From assembly GCF_021391395.1 (NCBI RefSeq), contig NZ_CP090059.1:1783001-1847000 (forward strand): a stretch of DNA of 64,000 nucleotides. Reading direction: 5' to 3'. Origin of the DNA: Sphingomonas cannabina. Its GTDB lineage: Bacteria > Pseudomonadota > Alphaproteobacteria > Sphingomonadales > Sphingomonadaceae. A program made the translations under genes and the position numbers. Shown here piece after piece: positions 32,445 through 40,445 of this stretch (the stretch's first letter is position 1; each line of letters opens with the position of its first letter). Below the pieces are notes generated by a model that had not been told where the DNA came from, ran no database searches, and worked only from the letters and a program-made list of their open reading frames with translations.

Positions 32445-32455
32445 GATATCCGAGC

Positions 32456-32490
32456 AAGAAAAAGGGCGCGGCCATGACAGCCGCGCCCTT
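32456..32490 (-). terminator. Rho-independent terminator of the small secreted protein gene
   Basis: A perfect 11-bp stem (AAGGGCGCGGC/GCCGCGCCCTT) with a 7-base loop. Read on the minus strand it is followed by CTTTTTCTT, a proper U-tract, 24 bases after the stop codon. Confidence 0.88.
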
Positions 32491-32513
32491 CTCCACGCAT
32501 ACAACCTGTGGGA

Positions 32514-32840
32514 TCAGTCGCGCGCGGCGGTCTCGAAACCGGTCGAGCCGGCAGCCGCGAACTGCGCCCGGCGGGCGGCGCCGCGGCTCTCGGCAACGCT
32601 GAAGGCGACCGGCTGGCCGGCGACGTCGCCGCTGACGCGGCCGCCCTTCACGACCAGGCGGAACTCGCCGCCGGGCTGGGCATGGCCGACGAGCACGGTG
32701 TTGCCGGCAGCGTCGGTCTCGGTGTTGTAGGTGTAGGTGCGACCCTCGAGGCGGAAGCTGTTGGCCGGCTCGCCCGCGAAGGCGCTGGTGGCGCCGAGGG
32801 CAAGGGTGGTGGCGAGGGCGATCTTGAAGAACTTGGTCAT
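32514..32840 (-). CDS. Small secreted protein of unknown function
   Basis: A 108-residue protein with a clear signal peptide (MTKFFKIALATTLALGA, cleavage after AFA). The mature part is about 85 residues and predicted to be beta-rich, with FRLEGRTYTYNTETDAAG and a KGGRVSGDVAGQPVAFSV stretch. It lacks cysteines and recognisable domains. The start has a GGGAGG Shine-Dalgarno 7-8 bases upstream. It is monocistronic, with its own sigma-70-like promoter and hairpin terminator. I do not recognise the family. Confidence 0.82.
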   Translation of the reverse strand: MTKFFKIALATTLALGATSAFAGEPANSFRLEGRTYTYNTETDAAGNTVLVGHAQPGGEFRLVVKGGRVSGDVAGQPVAFSVAESRGAARRAQFAAAGSTGFETAARD

Positions 32841-32910
32841 GACGTAACCTCCCGTTGGAAAACGCAGGCCGTCAGCACCCTCTCCGCAGCGTGTCTGTTG
32901 CGATGCACAA

Positions 32911-32940
32911 TTTATATTGCGGCGCACAAAGTTTCGTCAA
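32911..32940 (-). promoter_or_regulatory. Sigma-70-like promoter of the small secreted protein gene
   Basis: On the minus strand TTGACG (32940-32935) and TATAAA (32916-32911) are separated by 18 bases, or 17 if ATATAA is taken as the -10. It lies about 70 bases upstream of the start codon in a locally AT-rich stretch. Confidence 0.6.
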
Positions 32941-33111
32941 AAGCATTGGTTGCGATTGCAGTTGCACCATATGCAATCGGTGACGGGGCCAAGGAGGCAT
33001 CCATCGGAAAAGGGAAGCGAGGCTCAAACTACCTCGCTACCATCACCGCCGCGTGACCTCGGGCCCTGAAGCCGCTAAGCGGCGCCACTTCCCTATCCAT
33101 TGGATCCAGCG

Positions 33112-34842
33112 ATGACCCTCTACGCCCGTTTCGCCGCCCATCTCGATGCCGCCCTCGACGCGCTCACCGTGTCGGGCGTGCTGCCGGCTGGGCTGGAGCG
33201 ACGCGCGGTCACCGTCGAGCCGCCGCGGGACACCTCGCACGGCGACCTCGCTACCAACGCCGCGATGGTGCTGGCCAAGCCCGCCGGCACCAATCCGCGT
33301 GCGCTGGCCGAGGCGCTGTCGGCCGAGCTCGCCAAGGTGCCGGGCGTCTCCGGCGTCTCGGTCGCCGGCCCGGGCTTCATCAACCTGACGCTCGACGACG
33401 CCACCTGGCGCGGCGAGCTGGAGGCGATCCACGCCGACGGCGCCGACTATGGCCGTTCGCGGGTGGGCGAGGGGATCACCGTCAACGTCGAATATGTCTC
33501 GGCCAACCCGACCGGCCCGATGCACATGGGCCATTGCCGCGGCGCGGTGGTGGGCGATGCGCTCGCCAGCCTGCTCGAGGCCGTCGGGCACAAGGTGATC
33601 CGCGAATATTACGTCAACGATGCCGGCGGCCAGGTCGACGTGCTCGCCCGCTCGGCGCACCTGCGCTACCGCGAGGCGCTCGGCGAGGACATCGGCGAGA
33701 TTCCGGAGGGGCTCTATCCGGGCGACTATCTGGTCCCGGTCGGCCGGGCGCTCGCCGCCGAGTTCGGCGACCGCTACGTCGGCAAGCCCGAGAGCGAATG
33801 GCTCGTCCCCTTCCGCCAGCGCGCGGTCGCGGCGATGATGGCGCTGATCAAGGCCGACCTCGCGCTGCTCGGCATCCACCACAATCGCTTCGCCTCCGAG
33901 GCCGAGCTCCAGGCCGAGAAGAAGCCCGAGGCGGCCGAGGCGTGGCTGCGCGAGCACGACCTCGTCTACGACGGGATGCTCGAGGCGCCGAAGGGCGAGA
34001 CGCCCGAGGATTGGGAGCCGGTAGAGCTGCCCCTGTTCCGCTCGACCCGCTTCGGCGACGACCAGGACCGGCCGATCAGGAAATCCAACGGCAGCTGGAC
34101 CTATTTCGGCGCCGACGTGGCCTATCACTGGCAGAAGGCGCAGGAGGCGGACCAGCTGATCGACATCTGGGGCGCCGACCATGCCGGCACGGTCAAGCGC
34201 ATCGTCGCGGCGGTGCAGGCGCTGACCGGCGGCAAGACCCGGTTCGACGTCAAGCTCGTCCAGATGGTCCGCCTGCTCCGCGCCGGCGAGCCGGTCAAGA
34301 TGTCCAAGCGGGCCGGCAACTTCGTCACGCTTGCCGATGTCGTGCGTGAGGTCGGCAAGGACGTGGTCCGCTTCACCATGCTGACGCGCAAGGCCGATGC
34401 CCAGATGGACTTCGACTTCGCCAAGGTGGTCGAGGCGTCGAAGGACAATCCCGTCTTCTACGTCCAGTACGCCCACGCCCGCGTCCACTCGCTCCACCGG
34501 CGTGCGGCCGAGGCGGGGCTGGTGCTGCCGCCCGCCGACCTGTCCCGTCTTGATACGACCGAGCTCGGCCTGGTGAAGCTCGCCGCCCAGTTCCCGCGCG
34601 TGGTGGAGGCAGCGGCGGCGGCGCGCGAGCCGCACAGGATCGCCTTTTATCTCTATGACTTGGCGGCAGAGTTTCACGCGCTGTGGAATATGGGCAACGA
34701 CGATCCGTCGCGCCGCTTCCTGCTTCCGGATGATACAGCGCTCTCCGCCGCGCGGCTTTCCTTGGCCGATGCGATCGGGCAGATTATCCGCAACGGCCTG
34801 GCGATCATGGGAGTGGAGGCCGTCGAGGAGATGGGCGGATGA
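33112..34842 (+). CDS. argS: Arginyl-tRNA synthetase
   Basis: Class I aminoacyl-tRNA synthetase of 576 residues. The N-terminal Arg-specific domain, the [21 protein letters not shown] block with the HIGH motif (HMGH, 138-141) and the KMSKR motif (from Lys396) are all present. The anticodon-binding domain ends in [20 protein letters not shown] chose ATG 33112 over an in-frame TTG 12 bases upstream. The next gene, a SPOR protein, overlaps its stop. Confidence 0.96.
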   Translation: MTLYARFAAHLDAALDALTVSGVLPAGLERRAVTVEPPRDTSHGDLATNAAMVLAKPAGTNPRALAEALSAELAKVPGVSGVSVAGPGFINLTLDDATWRGELEAIHADGADYGRSRVGEGITVNVEYVSANPTGPMHMGHCRGAVVGDALASLLEAVGHKVIREYYVNDAGGQVDVLARSAHLRYREALGEDIGEIPEGLYPGDYLVPVGRALAAEFGDRYVGKPESEWLVPFRQRAVAAMMALIKADLALLGIHHNRFASEAELQAEKKPEAAEAWLREHDLVYDGMLEAPKGETPEDWEPVELPLFRSTRFGDDQDRPIRKSNGSWTYFGADVAYHWQKAQEADQLIDIWGADHAGTVKRIVAAVQALTGGKTRFDVKLVQMVRLLRAGEPVKMSKRAGNFVTLADVVREVGKDVVRFTMLTRKADAQMDFDFAKVVEASKDNPVFYVQYAHARVHSLHRRAAEAGLVLPPADLSRLDTTELGLVKLAAQFPRVVEAAAAAREPHRIAFYLYDLAAEFHALWNMGNDDPSRRFLLPDDTALSAARLSLADAIGQIIRNGLAIMGVEAVEEMGG

Positions 34843-35570
34843 CCACCGCGGAGGGCGAGGGGGAAGGCTATCGCGAGGAAGACCGGCTTCCCTGGTTGGA
34901 ATCGGCCGAGGAGGACTATCGCGAAGGCCCCTCCATCTCGCGCGTGATCGCAGCGATCATCCTCGGCCTGATGCTGATCGCGGTCGCGATCTACGGCTAC
35001 AATTGGTGGCGCAACCATCGCACCACCGGCGGCACCGGCGAGCTGATCAAGGCGCCGCCGGGCGACTATAAGGTCAAGCCCGATCAGCCCGGCGGCATGA
35101 AGGCGGACGGAGAGGGCGACACCGTGTTCGCCACCTCCGAAGGCAGCGCCGCCAACGGCGCGATCGATACCGGCGCGGTGCCCGAGACGCCGGTCGCCGG
35201 CCGGACCGCGACCGCGCAGGGCCCGAGCACGAAGGGCACGGCCACGGTGGTAGCGGCGGTTCCGCCATCTGGCGGCACGCTCACCGCCAGGACCCCCACG
35301 GTGCCGGCACTGCGCCCGAACGACGGCGGCGGGCATGGTTCGCTGGTCCAGCTCGGCTCCTTCCCGAGCGAGGCCGCGGCCAACGCTGCCTGGACCCAGC
35401 TCTCGAAGCGCATCACCTACCTCGCCCCGCTCGGCAAGTCGGTCGAGAAGGCGGAGGTCAACGACCGCACCGTCTACCGCCTCCGCGTCAACGCCGGCAG
35501 CGCGGGCGCGGCGACGGCGCTCTGCGGGAAGCTGAAGGTCGCCGGGGAGGCGTGCTTCGTTCCGAATTAG
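34839..35570 (+). CDS. Inner-membrane SPOR-domain protein
   Basis: A protein of 243 residues with an acidic cytoplasmic N-terminus of about 30 residues, one transmembrane helix (about 33-54), a low-complexity linker and a C-terminal SPOR domain (about 166-243) beginning [20 protein letters not shown]. The topology is like FtsN and DedD: the SPOR domain sits in the periplasm and binds denuded septal glycan. The coupling to argS (ATGA) and the nearby nagZ are typical of alphaproteobacteria. It is the second SPOR protein in this window, after the secreted one downstream of ftsZ. Confidence 0.87.
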   Translation: MTTAEGEGEGYREEDRLPWLESAEEDYREGPSISRVIAAIILGLMLIAVAIYGYNWWRNHRTTGGTGELIKAPPGDYKVKPDQPGGMKADGEGDTVFATSEGSAANGAIDTGAVPETPVAGRTATAQGPSTKGTATVVAAVPPSGGTLTARTPTVPALRPNDGGGHGSLVQLGSFPSEAAANAAWTQLSKRITYLAPLGKSVEKAEVNDRTVYRLRVNAGSAGAATALCGKLKVAGEACFVPN

Positions 35571-35611
35571 GGGTGGGCCAACATCGACGCACGTCGCGGT
35601 GCAAAGTCCTA

Positions 35612-35714
35612 AGCCCCTCCCCTTCAGGGGAGGGGTTGGGGGTGGGGAAGTGCGGCAGGCGGTCCGGCTCGTGGATAGCCCCCACCCCAACCCCTCCCCT
35701 GAAGGGGAGGGGCT
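35612..35714. repeat. REP-like paired inverted repeat, family D
   Basis: The left arm starts AGCCCCTCCCCTTCAGGGGA and continues into GGGGTTGGGGGTGGG. The right arm is its inverse and ends in GAAGGGGAGGGGCT. The arms are about 35 bases long and separated by about 33 bases. Confidence 0.87.
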
Positions 35715-35849
35715 AAATTGCTGAGCGTCGATCCGCTCTCGGACGAATAGCCTAGTCGCGCTTGCAATGTAGGATTTCGCCTGCTCGGCTCGCCCGGCCC
35801 GATCCGCGCGAGTGCCGGTCCGCTCTTTGACCTCGTCGATTTTGCCCAT

Positions 35850-35981
35850 GTCGCGCCGCAGTCGCCTCGGTGTCGCATCCGCGTCGCGTTGGTGTCGCGT
35901 CGCTGTCGCGTCGCTGTCGCGCCTGTGTCGCGTTGCTGTCGCGTCCCTGGCGCGTCGCCGCCGCGATCCCGTCGCATCCGC
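35850..35981. repeat. Minisatellite: 12 tandem copies of an 11-bp GTCGCgtcgct unit
   Basis: Starting at 35850, the word GTCGC (or a one-base variant) recurs every 11 bases for 12 units, for example GTCGCGTTGGT, GTCGCGTCGCT twice and GTCGCGCCTGT. The central copies are the most alike and the outer ones decay. The flanks are non-repetitive. Confidence 0.88.
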
Positions 35982-36183
35982 GCAGCGTCAAGACGGACCG
36001 GCTCGCAAACACGTGACCTGAGTCAACTTAGTCAACATTTGTTGGAGTTCCCGGCACCGGAAACCTCGTCCGGACGGAGCCGTTTCTACCTATGACTTTC
36101 GTGACCTTCGACGGTTTTCCGCCACTTTTCGCGCCTGCCCGACGACCTTCGACAAGCCCGCCGCGAGCGGCTAGGGAAACGGC

Positions 36184-37188
36184 ATGAAGCCCGTCATCTA
36201 CGGCCTGTCCGGCCCGTCGCTCACTGCCGACGAGCGCGCCTTCTTCGCCGCCGCCGAGCCCGCCGGCTATATCCTGTTCAAGCGCAACACCGTCGACCGC
36301 GCCCAGGTCCGCGCGCTCACCGACGAGCTGCGCAGCCTCGCCGGCCGCGACGATCTTCCCATTCTGATCGACCAGGAGGGCGGCCGCGTCGCCCGGATGG
36401 GGCCGCCCGAATGGCCCGCATTCCCCGCCGCCGCCGCTTTCGACGCGCTCTACGACACCGCGCCGATGTCCGCGATCGAGGCGGTGCGGTCGAACGCCCA
36501 TGCGCTCGGCCTGATGCTGGCCGAGGTCGGCATCACCGTCGACTGCACGCCGCTGCTCGACCGCCGCTTCCCGGAGACGACGGCGGCGATCGGCGACCGG
36601 GCCTTCGGCGGCGATGCGATGCAGGTCGCCGCGCTCGGCCGCGCGACGCTGGAGGGGCTGGCGCGTGCCGGCGTGGTCGGCGTGATCAAGCACATGCCCG
36701 GCCATGGCCGCGCGGTGGTCGACAGCCATCACGAGCTGCCGGTGGTCAACGCCGACGACACAGCGCTGGAGGAGGACATCCGCCCGTTCCGCACGCTCGC
36801 CGTGTCGGCGCCGATGGGCATGACCTGTCACGTCGTGTTCAAGGCCTGGGACCCGGACCACCCCGCCACCCTCTCGCCGACGGTGATCCATGACGTCATC
36901 CGCGGCCGCATCGGCTTCGACGGCCTGCTGATGACCGACGACATCGACATGAAGGCGCTGTCCGGCACCGCCGGCGAGAAGGCAGCGGCGGCGATCGCGG
37001 CGGGCTGCGACATCGTCCTCGACTGCTGGGGCCGCATGGATGAGATGGTCGACATCGCCGACCGCCTCGGCGACATCGCCCCCGAGAGCCGCGCCCGCCT
37101 CGACCGCGCCATGGCCAGCGTATCGCGGCCCGACGGCGACTTCGGCGAGCTGATCGCGAAGCGCGACGAATTGCTGGCGCTCGCCTGA
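36184..37188 (+). CDS. nagZ: Beta-N-acetylhexosaminidase NagZ (glycoside hydrolase family 3)
   Basis: A protein of 334 residues, the normal size for cytoplasmic NagZ, which removes GlcNAc from anhydro-muropeptides during peptidoglycan recycling. The family motif KHMPGHG lies at 169-175, followed by the Asp180/His182 dyad that assists catalysis in NagZ. The nucleophile region MTDDIDM is at 250-256. There is no signal peptide. It is followed 18 bases later by scpA. Confidence 0.94.
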   Translation: MKPVIYGLSGPSLTADERAFFAAAEPAGYILFKRNTVDRAQVRALTDELRSLAGRDDLPILIDQEGGRVARMGPPEWPAFPAAAAFDALYDTAPMSAIEAVRSNAHALGLMLAEVGITVDCTPLLDRRFPETTAAIGDRAFGGDAMQVAALGRATLEGLARAGVVGVIKHMPGHGRAVVDSHHELPVVNADDTALEEDIRPFRTLAVSAPMGMTCHVVFKAWDPDHPATLSPTVIHDVIRGRIGFDGLLMTDDIDMKALSGTAGEKAAAAIAAGCDIVLDCWGRMDEMVDIADRLGDIAPESRARLDRAMASVSRPDGDFGELIAKRDELLALA

Positions 37189-37206
37189 CCTGCTTTACTG
37201 CACCGG

Positions 37207-37935
37207 ATGAGCGACCCCGACACGCTGACGCTCGACCTCGACGGCTGGGAAGGTCCGCTCGACCTGCTGCTGGCGCTCGCCCGCAACCAGAAGGTCGACC
37301 TCAAGGCGATCTCGATCCTCCAGCTCGTCGAGCAATATCTCGCCTTCATCGAGGCCGCCCGCGACCTCAAGCTGGAGATCGCCGCCGATTACCTGGTGAT
37401 GGCGGCGTGGCTGGCCTACCTCAAGTCGGCACTGCTGCTGCCCCGCGATCCCGAGGAGGTGCCCAGCCCCGAGGAGCTGGCGCTGCGCCTCCAGCTCCGC
37501 CTCGAACGGCTGAACGCGATGCGCGAGGCGGGAGGCCGGCTGCTCGCCCGCGACCGACTCGGTCGCGACGTGTTCCTGCGTGGGGCGCCGGAGGGGCTGC
37601 GCACCGTCCGCAAGGCGCGCTGGGAAGTTGAGATCTACGACCTGATCGCCGCCTACGGCCGGGTCAGCGCGCGCACCCGCCCGGTGATGCACGTCGTCGC
37701 AGCACGCGACGTAATGACGCTGGAGGAGGCGATCGAGCGCGTCTCGACCCTGATCGGCACCGCCATCGACTGGGCGACGATCGAGACCTTCCTGCCCGAG
37801 GAGGCGGAGGGCAGCTACCGCAAGTCGGCGCTCGCCTCGAGCTTCGTCGCCGCGCTGGAGCTGGCGCGACAGGGTAGGGTGGAGCTCCGCCAGAAATCCC
37901 CGTTCGCACCGCTCTACTTGAGGGCGCCGGCATGA
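37207..37935 (+). CDS. scpA: Segregation and condensation protein A
   Basis: Kleisin subunit of 242 residues of the SMC-ScpAB condensin. The N-terminal LDGWEGPLDLLLALARNQKVDL segment that binds the Smc neck, the AADYLVMAAWLAYLKSALLLP helix and the C-terminal winged-helix region (FVAALELARQGRVEL) are typical. It overlaps scpB by ATGA. In this order nagZ-scpA-scpB-tatA is a recurrent alphaproteobacterial arrangement. Confidence 0.94.
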   Translation: MSDPDTLTLDLDGWEGPLDLLLALARNQKVDLKAISILQLVEQYLAFIEAARDLKLEIAADYLVMAAWLAYLKSALLLPRDPEEVPSPEELALRLQLRLERLNAMREAGGRLLARDRLGRDVFLRGAPEGLRTVRKARWEVEIYDLIAAYGRVSARTRPVMHVVAARDVMTLEEAIERVSTLIGTAIDWATIETFLPEEAEGSYRKSALASSFVAALELARQGRVELRQKSPFAPLYLRAPA

Positions 37936-38507
37936 CCCCGCCCGACGATCTCGTCCGCGCGGTCGAGGCGGTGCTGTTCGCCTCGGAATCGCCACTGACC
38001 GTCGCCGAGATCCGCCTGTATCTGGGAGCCGAGGCCGACGTGCCGAGCGCGCTCGACACGCTTGCCGGGGCCTATGCCGGCCGCGGCATCGAGCTGGTCG
38101 AGCGCGGCGGGCGCTGGCACTTCCAGACCGCGGCCGATCTCGCCCATCTCCTCCGGCGCGACCGCGAGGAGCCGCGCAAGCTCACCCGCGCCGGCATCGA
38201 GACGCTGGCGATCATCGCCTATCACGAGCCGGTCAGCCGCGCCGAGATCGAGGCGATTCGCGGCGTACAGACCGCCAAGGGCACGCTCGACGTGCTGATG
38301 GAGGCGGGCTGGGTGCGCCCCGCCGGCCGCCGCGAGGTACCCGGGCGGCCGCTCACCTATGCGACGACATCGGCCTTTTTGAGCCACTTCGGCCTCGCCA
38401 GCCGCCGCGATCTGCCGGGCATCGACGACCTCAAGGCGGCCGGCCTGCTCGACCCGATTGATCTAGCCCTTGAGAATGCCGTGGAAAAGGACGCCGAGGA
38501 TGACTAG
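37932..38507 (+). CDS. scpB: Segregation and condensation protein B
   Basis: Dimeric winged-helix partner of ScpA, 191 residues. It contains AVEAVLFASESPLTVAEI at the start, an RAGIETLAIIAYHEPVSRAEIEAIRGV block and a GRPLTYATTSAFLSHFGL block, the two most conserved ScpB segments. It begins inside the scpA stop and is followed by tatA after 28 bases. Confidence 0.94.
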   Translation: MTPPDDLVRAVEAVLFASESPLTVAEIRLYLGAEADVPSALDTLAGAYAGRGIELVERGGRWHFQTAADLAHLLRRDREEPRKLTRAGIETLAIIAYHEPVSRAEIEAIRGVQTAKGTLDVLMEAGWVRPAGRREVPGRPLTYATTSAFLSHFGLASRRDLPGIDDLKAAGLLDPIDLALENAVEKDAEDD

Positions 38508-38535
38508 ATAGGGTCCGGCACAAGGAGATTTTTCG

Positions 38536-38760
38536 ATGGGTGGTTTCAGCCTGATGCACTGGCTGGTGTTCGGCGTGGTCGCGATCCTCATATTGGGCGG
38601 CGGTCGCTTCTCGAACATGATGGGTGACGTTGCCAAGGGCATCAAGAACTTCAAGAAGGGCATGGCGGAGGAAGATGAGCCGACGCGGATCGAGGGGCAG
38701 CGCGCTGCTCCGGAGCCGTCGTACCGCTCCGAATCCGAGCGCGTCCGCGAGGAGCGCTGA
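38536..38760 (+). CDS. tatA: Sec-independent protein translocase TatA
   Basis: A protein of 74 residues with one N-terminal transmembrane helix, a GG-R-F hinge and the amphipathic helix (NMMGDVAKGIKNFKKGMAEE) that defines TatA, followed by a charged tail. Many copies assemble into the Tat pore for folded proteins. A strong AAGGAGA Shine-Dalgarno lies 9 bases before the ATG. First gene of tatABC. Confidence 0.95.
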   Translation: MGGFSLMHWLVFGVVAILILGGGRFSNMMGDVAKGIKNFKKGMAEEDEPTRIEGQRAAPEPSYRSESERVREER

Positions 38761-38818
38761 CCTTTCCCTCTTAGGCCTGGAGCGCGCCGGCCCCGGTCGG
38801 CGCGCCGCGGACGGTTGA

Positions 38819-39217
38819 ATGTTCGACATCGCGCCTTCCGAATTCCTGCTCGTCGCGATCGTCGCGCTGCTCGTCATCGGTCCCAAGGACCTGCCGAAGG
38901 CGATGCGCTTCGCCGGCTATTGGGTCGGCCGCGCGCGCGGCGTCGCCCGCCAGTTCCGCAGCGGTTTCGACGCGATGGTGCGCGAGGCCGAGCTCGCCGA
39001 GATGGAGAAGAAATGGGCGGAGGAGAACGCGCGGATCATGCGCGAGCATCCGCTCGATTCGACGACTCCCGCGCTGCCGGCGCCTGTCGAGCCGGAAGCG
39101 ACGCCCGCCGATGAGACGACCGAGCCGATGCTGACGCCGAAGCCGGAGATCACGACCGAGCCTTCGCCCGAGGCCCCCGAACTGCCGCTCGGCGAGCCGC
39201 ACAAGACCCTGCCGTGA
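38819..39217 (+). CDS. tatB: Sec-independent protein translocase TatB
   Basis: A protein of 132 residues with the TatB N-terminus [30 protein letters not shown], which has the Glu in the transmembrane helix and the GPKDLP hinge. An amphipathic helix and a Pro/Glu/Thr-rich tail follow. It forms the twin-arginine receptor with TatC. The stop overlaps the GTG start of tatC. Confidence 0.95.
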   Translation: MFDIAPSEFLLVAIVALLVIGPKDLPKAMRFAGYWVGRARGVARQFRSGFDAMVREAELAEMEKKWAEENARIMREHPLDSTTPALPAPVEPEATPADETTEPMLTPKPEITTEPSPEAPELPLGEPHKTLP

Positions 39218-39993
39218 AGGACATCGACGACACCCAGGCTCCCCTGCTGGAGCACCTGATCGAGCTGCGCCGGCGCCTGCTCTACTGCGTGGTCGCGCTG
39301 GTGGTATGCTTCGGCGCCTGCTTCTACTTCGCGCGTGAGATCTTCGCCTTCCTGGTCCAGCCGCTTGTGCACGCAGGCCAGAACAAGGTGATCTTCACCC
39401 AGATCTTCGAGGCGTTCTTCGTCCAGGTGAAGGTCGCCTTCTTCGCGGCGATGATGATCTCGTTCCCGGTGATCGCCAATCAGCTCTGGCAGTTCGTCGC
39501 TCCCGGCCTCTACCGCAACGAGAAGCGCGCGCTGCTGCCGTTCCTGATCGCGACCCCGGTGCTGTTCATCGCCGGCGCGGCGCTCGCCTATTACATGGCG
39601 ATCCCGATCGCGCTGCATTTCCTGCTGAGCTACCAGGGCGATCTCGGCGGCGTGCAGCAGGAAGCGCTGCCGTCGGTCGGCAATTATCTGTCGTTCGTGA
39701 TGCAGTTCCTGTTCGCGTTCGGGCTCGCCTTCCTGCTGCCCGTCGTACTGATGCTGCTCGAGCGGGCCGGCATCGTCACGCGCAAGCAGCTGGTGAGTGC
39801 GCGCCGTTACGCGATCGTCGCGGCGTTCGGCCTGGCGGCGGTGCTGACGCCGCCGGACATCGGCTCGCAGCTCCTGCTCGCGATTCCCCTTGTGCTGCTC
39901 TACGAGCTCGCGCTGATCGGCATCTGGTTCACCGAGCGCCAGCGAAGCCGCGAGGCCAAGCGGGCCGAAACCACCGAGGCTACCGAGGCCTGA
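39214..39993 (+). CDS. tatC: Sec-independent protein translocase TatC
   Basis: Six-helix membrane protein of 259 residues that recognises the twin-arginine signal. The N-terminal [17 protein letters not shown] block, [29 protein letters not shown] and the [21 protein letters not shown] segment are hallmark TatC sequences. GTG start, overlapping tatB. A bidirectional-looking hairpin follows directly. A likely client in this window is the DUF1501 protein. Confidence 0.96.
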   Translation: MKDIDDTQAPLLEHLIELRRRLLYCVVALVVCFGACFYFAREIFAFLVQPLVHAGQNKVIFTQIFEAFFVQVKVAFFAAMMISFPVIANQLWQFVAPGLYRNEKRALLPFLIATPVLFIAGAALAYYMAIPIALHFLLSYQGDLGGVQQEALPSVGNYLSFVMQFLFAFGLAFLLPVVLMLLERAGIVTRKQLVSARRYAIVAAFGLAAVLTPPDIGSQLLLAIPLVLLYELALIGIWFTERQRSREAKRAETTEATEA

Positions 39994-40024
39994 AAAAGGG
40001 GCCGCGCACTCGGCGCGGCCCCTT
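39993..40024 (-). terminator. Hairpin between tatC and the convergent lipoprotein gene
   Basis: A 12-bp stem AAGGGGCCGCGC/GCGCGGCCCCTT with a 5-base loop. On the minus strand the stem runs into a TTTTT tract, giving a good terminator for the entericidin gene. On the plus strand the tail is weak, so it would stop tatC transcription less well. Confidence 0.8.
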
Positions 40025-40032
40025 CCATATAA

Positions 40033-40167
40033 TTACTTAGCGTCGTTGGCGGTCTTGGCGACCGTGTTACCGGCGGACGAGACGTCCCGGCCGACGCCTT
40101 CGACGGTGTTGCACGCGCCCAACGCCAGCGTGGCGGCGAGAGCGAGGGCAGCGGTGATCTTGCGCAT
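40033..40167 (-). CDS. Entericidin A/B family small lipoprotein
   Basis: A 44-residue frame. It reads MRKITAALALAATLALGAC, a lipoprotein signal whose lipobox LGAC puts the lipidated cysteine at residue 19. A short mature peptide of 26 residues follows, with NTVEGVGRDVSS and NTVAKTANDAK. This is the entericidin pattern (TxxGxGxDxxxxG) of stress-induced membrane lipoproteins such as E. coli EcnB. It has a perfect GGAAC-N17-CGTT promoter about 40 bases upstream and a terminator just after the stop. It is therefore very likely part of the general stress regulon controlled by the neighbouring EcfG. Confidence 0.88.
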   Translation of the reverse strand: MRKITAALALAATLALGACNTVEGVGRDVSSAGNTVAKTANDAK

Positions 40168-40207
40168 GATAGACGCTCCATGAGTGATGAAATCGGTCCG
40201 GAGGTGA

Positions 40208-40233
40208 AACGACCGAAGGCGCGGTATCGTTCC
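40208..40233 (-). promoter_or_regulatory. Sigma-EcfG promoter of the entericidin gene
   Basis: On the minus strand GGAAC (40233-40229) and CGTT (40211-40208) are separated by exactly 17 bases, matching the alphaproteobacterial general-stress consensus GGAAC-N16/17-CGTT. Predicted transcription start is near 40201, giving a 5' leader of about 34 bases. Confidence 0.85.
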
Positions 40234-40282
40234 CGATAGGCGATGAACGCAGCATTGACCGGGATGCGCCGAAAGGACGGCC

Positions 40283-40387
40283 GAAAAAGATGTAGGCCCG
40301 GAAGCGTCACCGGGGGGGGAGGGTAGACGCTTCCGGGCCCATGTCTTGGATAGCGAGAGCGGGGGGGCAAAAGGTCACTATCCGAAG
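40283..40387 (-). ncRNA. Candidate sigma-EcfG-dependent small RNA, GsrN-like
   Basis: A transcript starting near 40387 would be about 104 nt. It folds into two hairpins. The 5' hairpin (40383-40348) has a 9-bp stem, GGATAGTGA with TCGCTATCC including one G-U pair, and an 18-base loop carrying seven consecutive C. The 3' hairpin (40339-40295) has a perfect 14-bp stem GGCCCGGAAGCGTC/GACGCTTCCGGGCC and a 17-base loop with eight consecutive C. A TCTTTTTC tract at about 40290-40283 follows, as in a Rho-independent terminator. A perfect EcfG promoter sits directly upstream. Caulobacter GsrN is a sigma-T-dependent sRNA with a C-rich 5' loop, and this locus has the same plan. Alternatively the 3' hairpin is only the terminator of the upstream kinase gene. 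Confidence 0.72.
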
Positions 40388-40392
40388 CGCAG

Positions 40393-40417
40393 AACGCTCC
40401 TTGTGATCCCCGGTTCC
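40393..40417 (-). promoter_or_regulatory. Sigma-EcfG promoter of the candidate small RNA
   Basis: On the minus strand GGAAC (40417-40413) and CGTT (40396-40393) are separated by exactly 16 bases, a perfect match to the general-stress consensus. It lies 29 bases after the stop codon of the PhyP-like kinase gene, and no coding frame follows it before the hairpins. Confidence 0.85.
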
Positions 40418-40445
40418 CATTTCTCGAAAAAATTTTTGATGCCGC

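Larger units (their letters stand above)
35571..36183. other. Intergenic region between the SPOR gene and nagZ
   Basis: A 613-base gap, the longest in the window. It holds a family D REP-like pair (35612-35714) and an 11-bp minisatellite (35850-35981), then about 200 bases leading to nagZ. That leader contains two AGTCAAC words (36014 and 36025) that could be an operator. Frames across the minisatellite are open on both strands but look like repeat artefacts. Confidence 0.6.

Noticed and set aside
35752..36021. Open frames on both strands across the 11-bp minisatellite
   Set aside because: Because 33 bases make three repeat units, an 11-residue Arg-rich periodic peptide appears automatically. 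No ribosome binding site or plausible protein was seen.
40424..40439. AT-rich near-palindrome TCGAAAAAATTTTTGA after phyP
   Set aside because: It lies just downstream of the phyP stop but is too short to be a stable terminator by itself. It may only be an AT-rich flank of the sRNA promoter.
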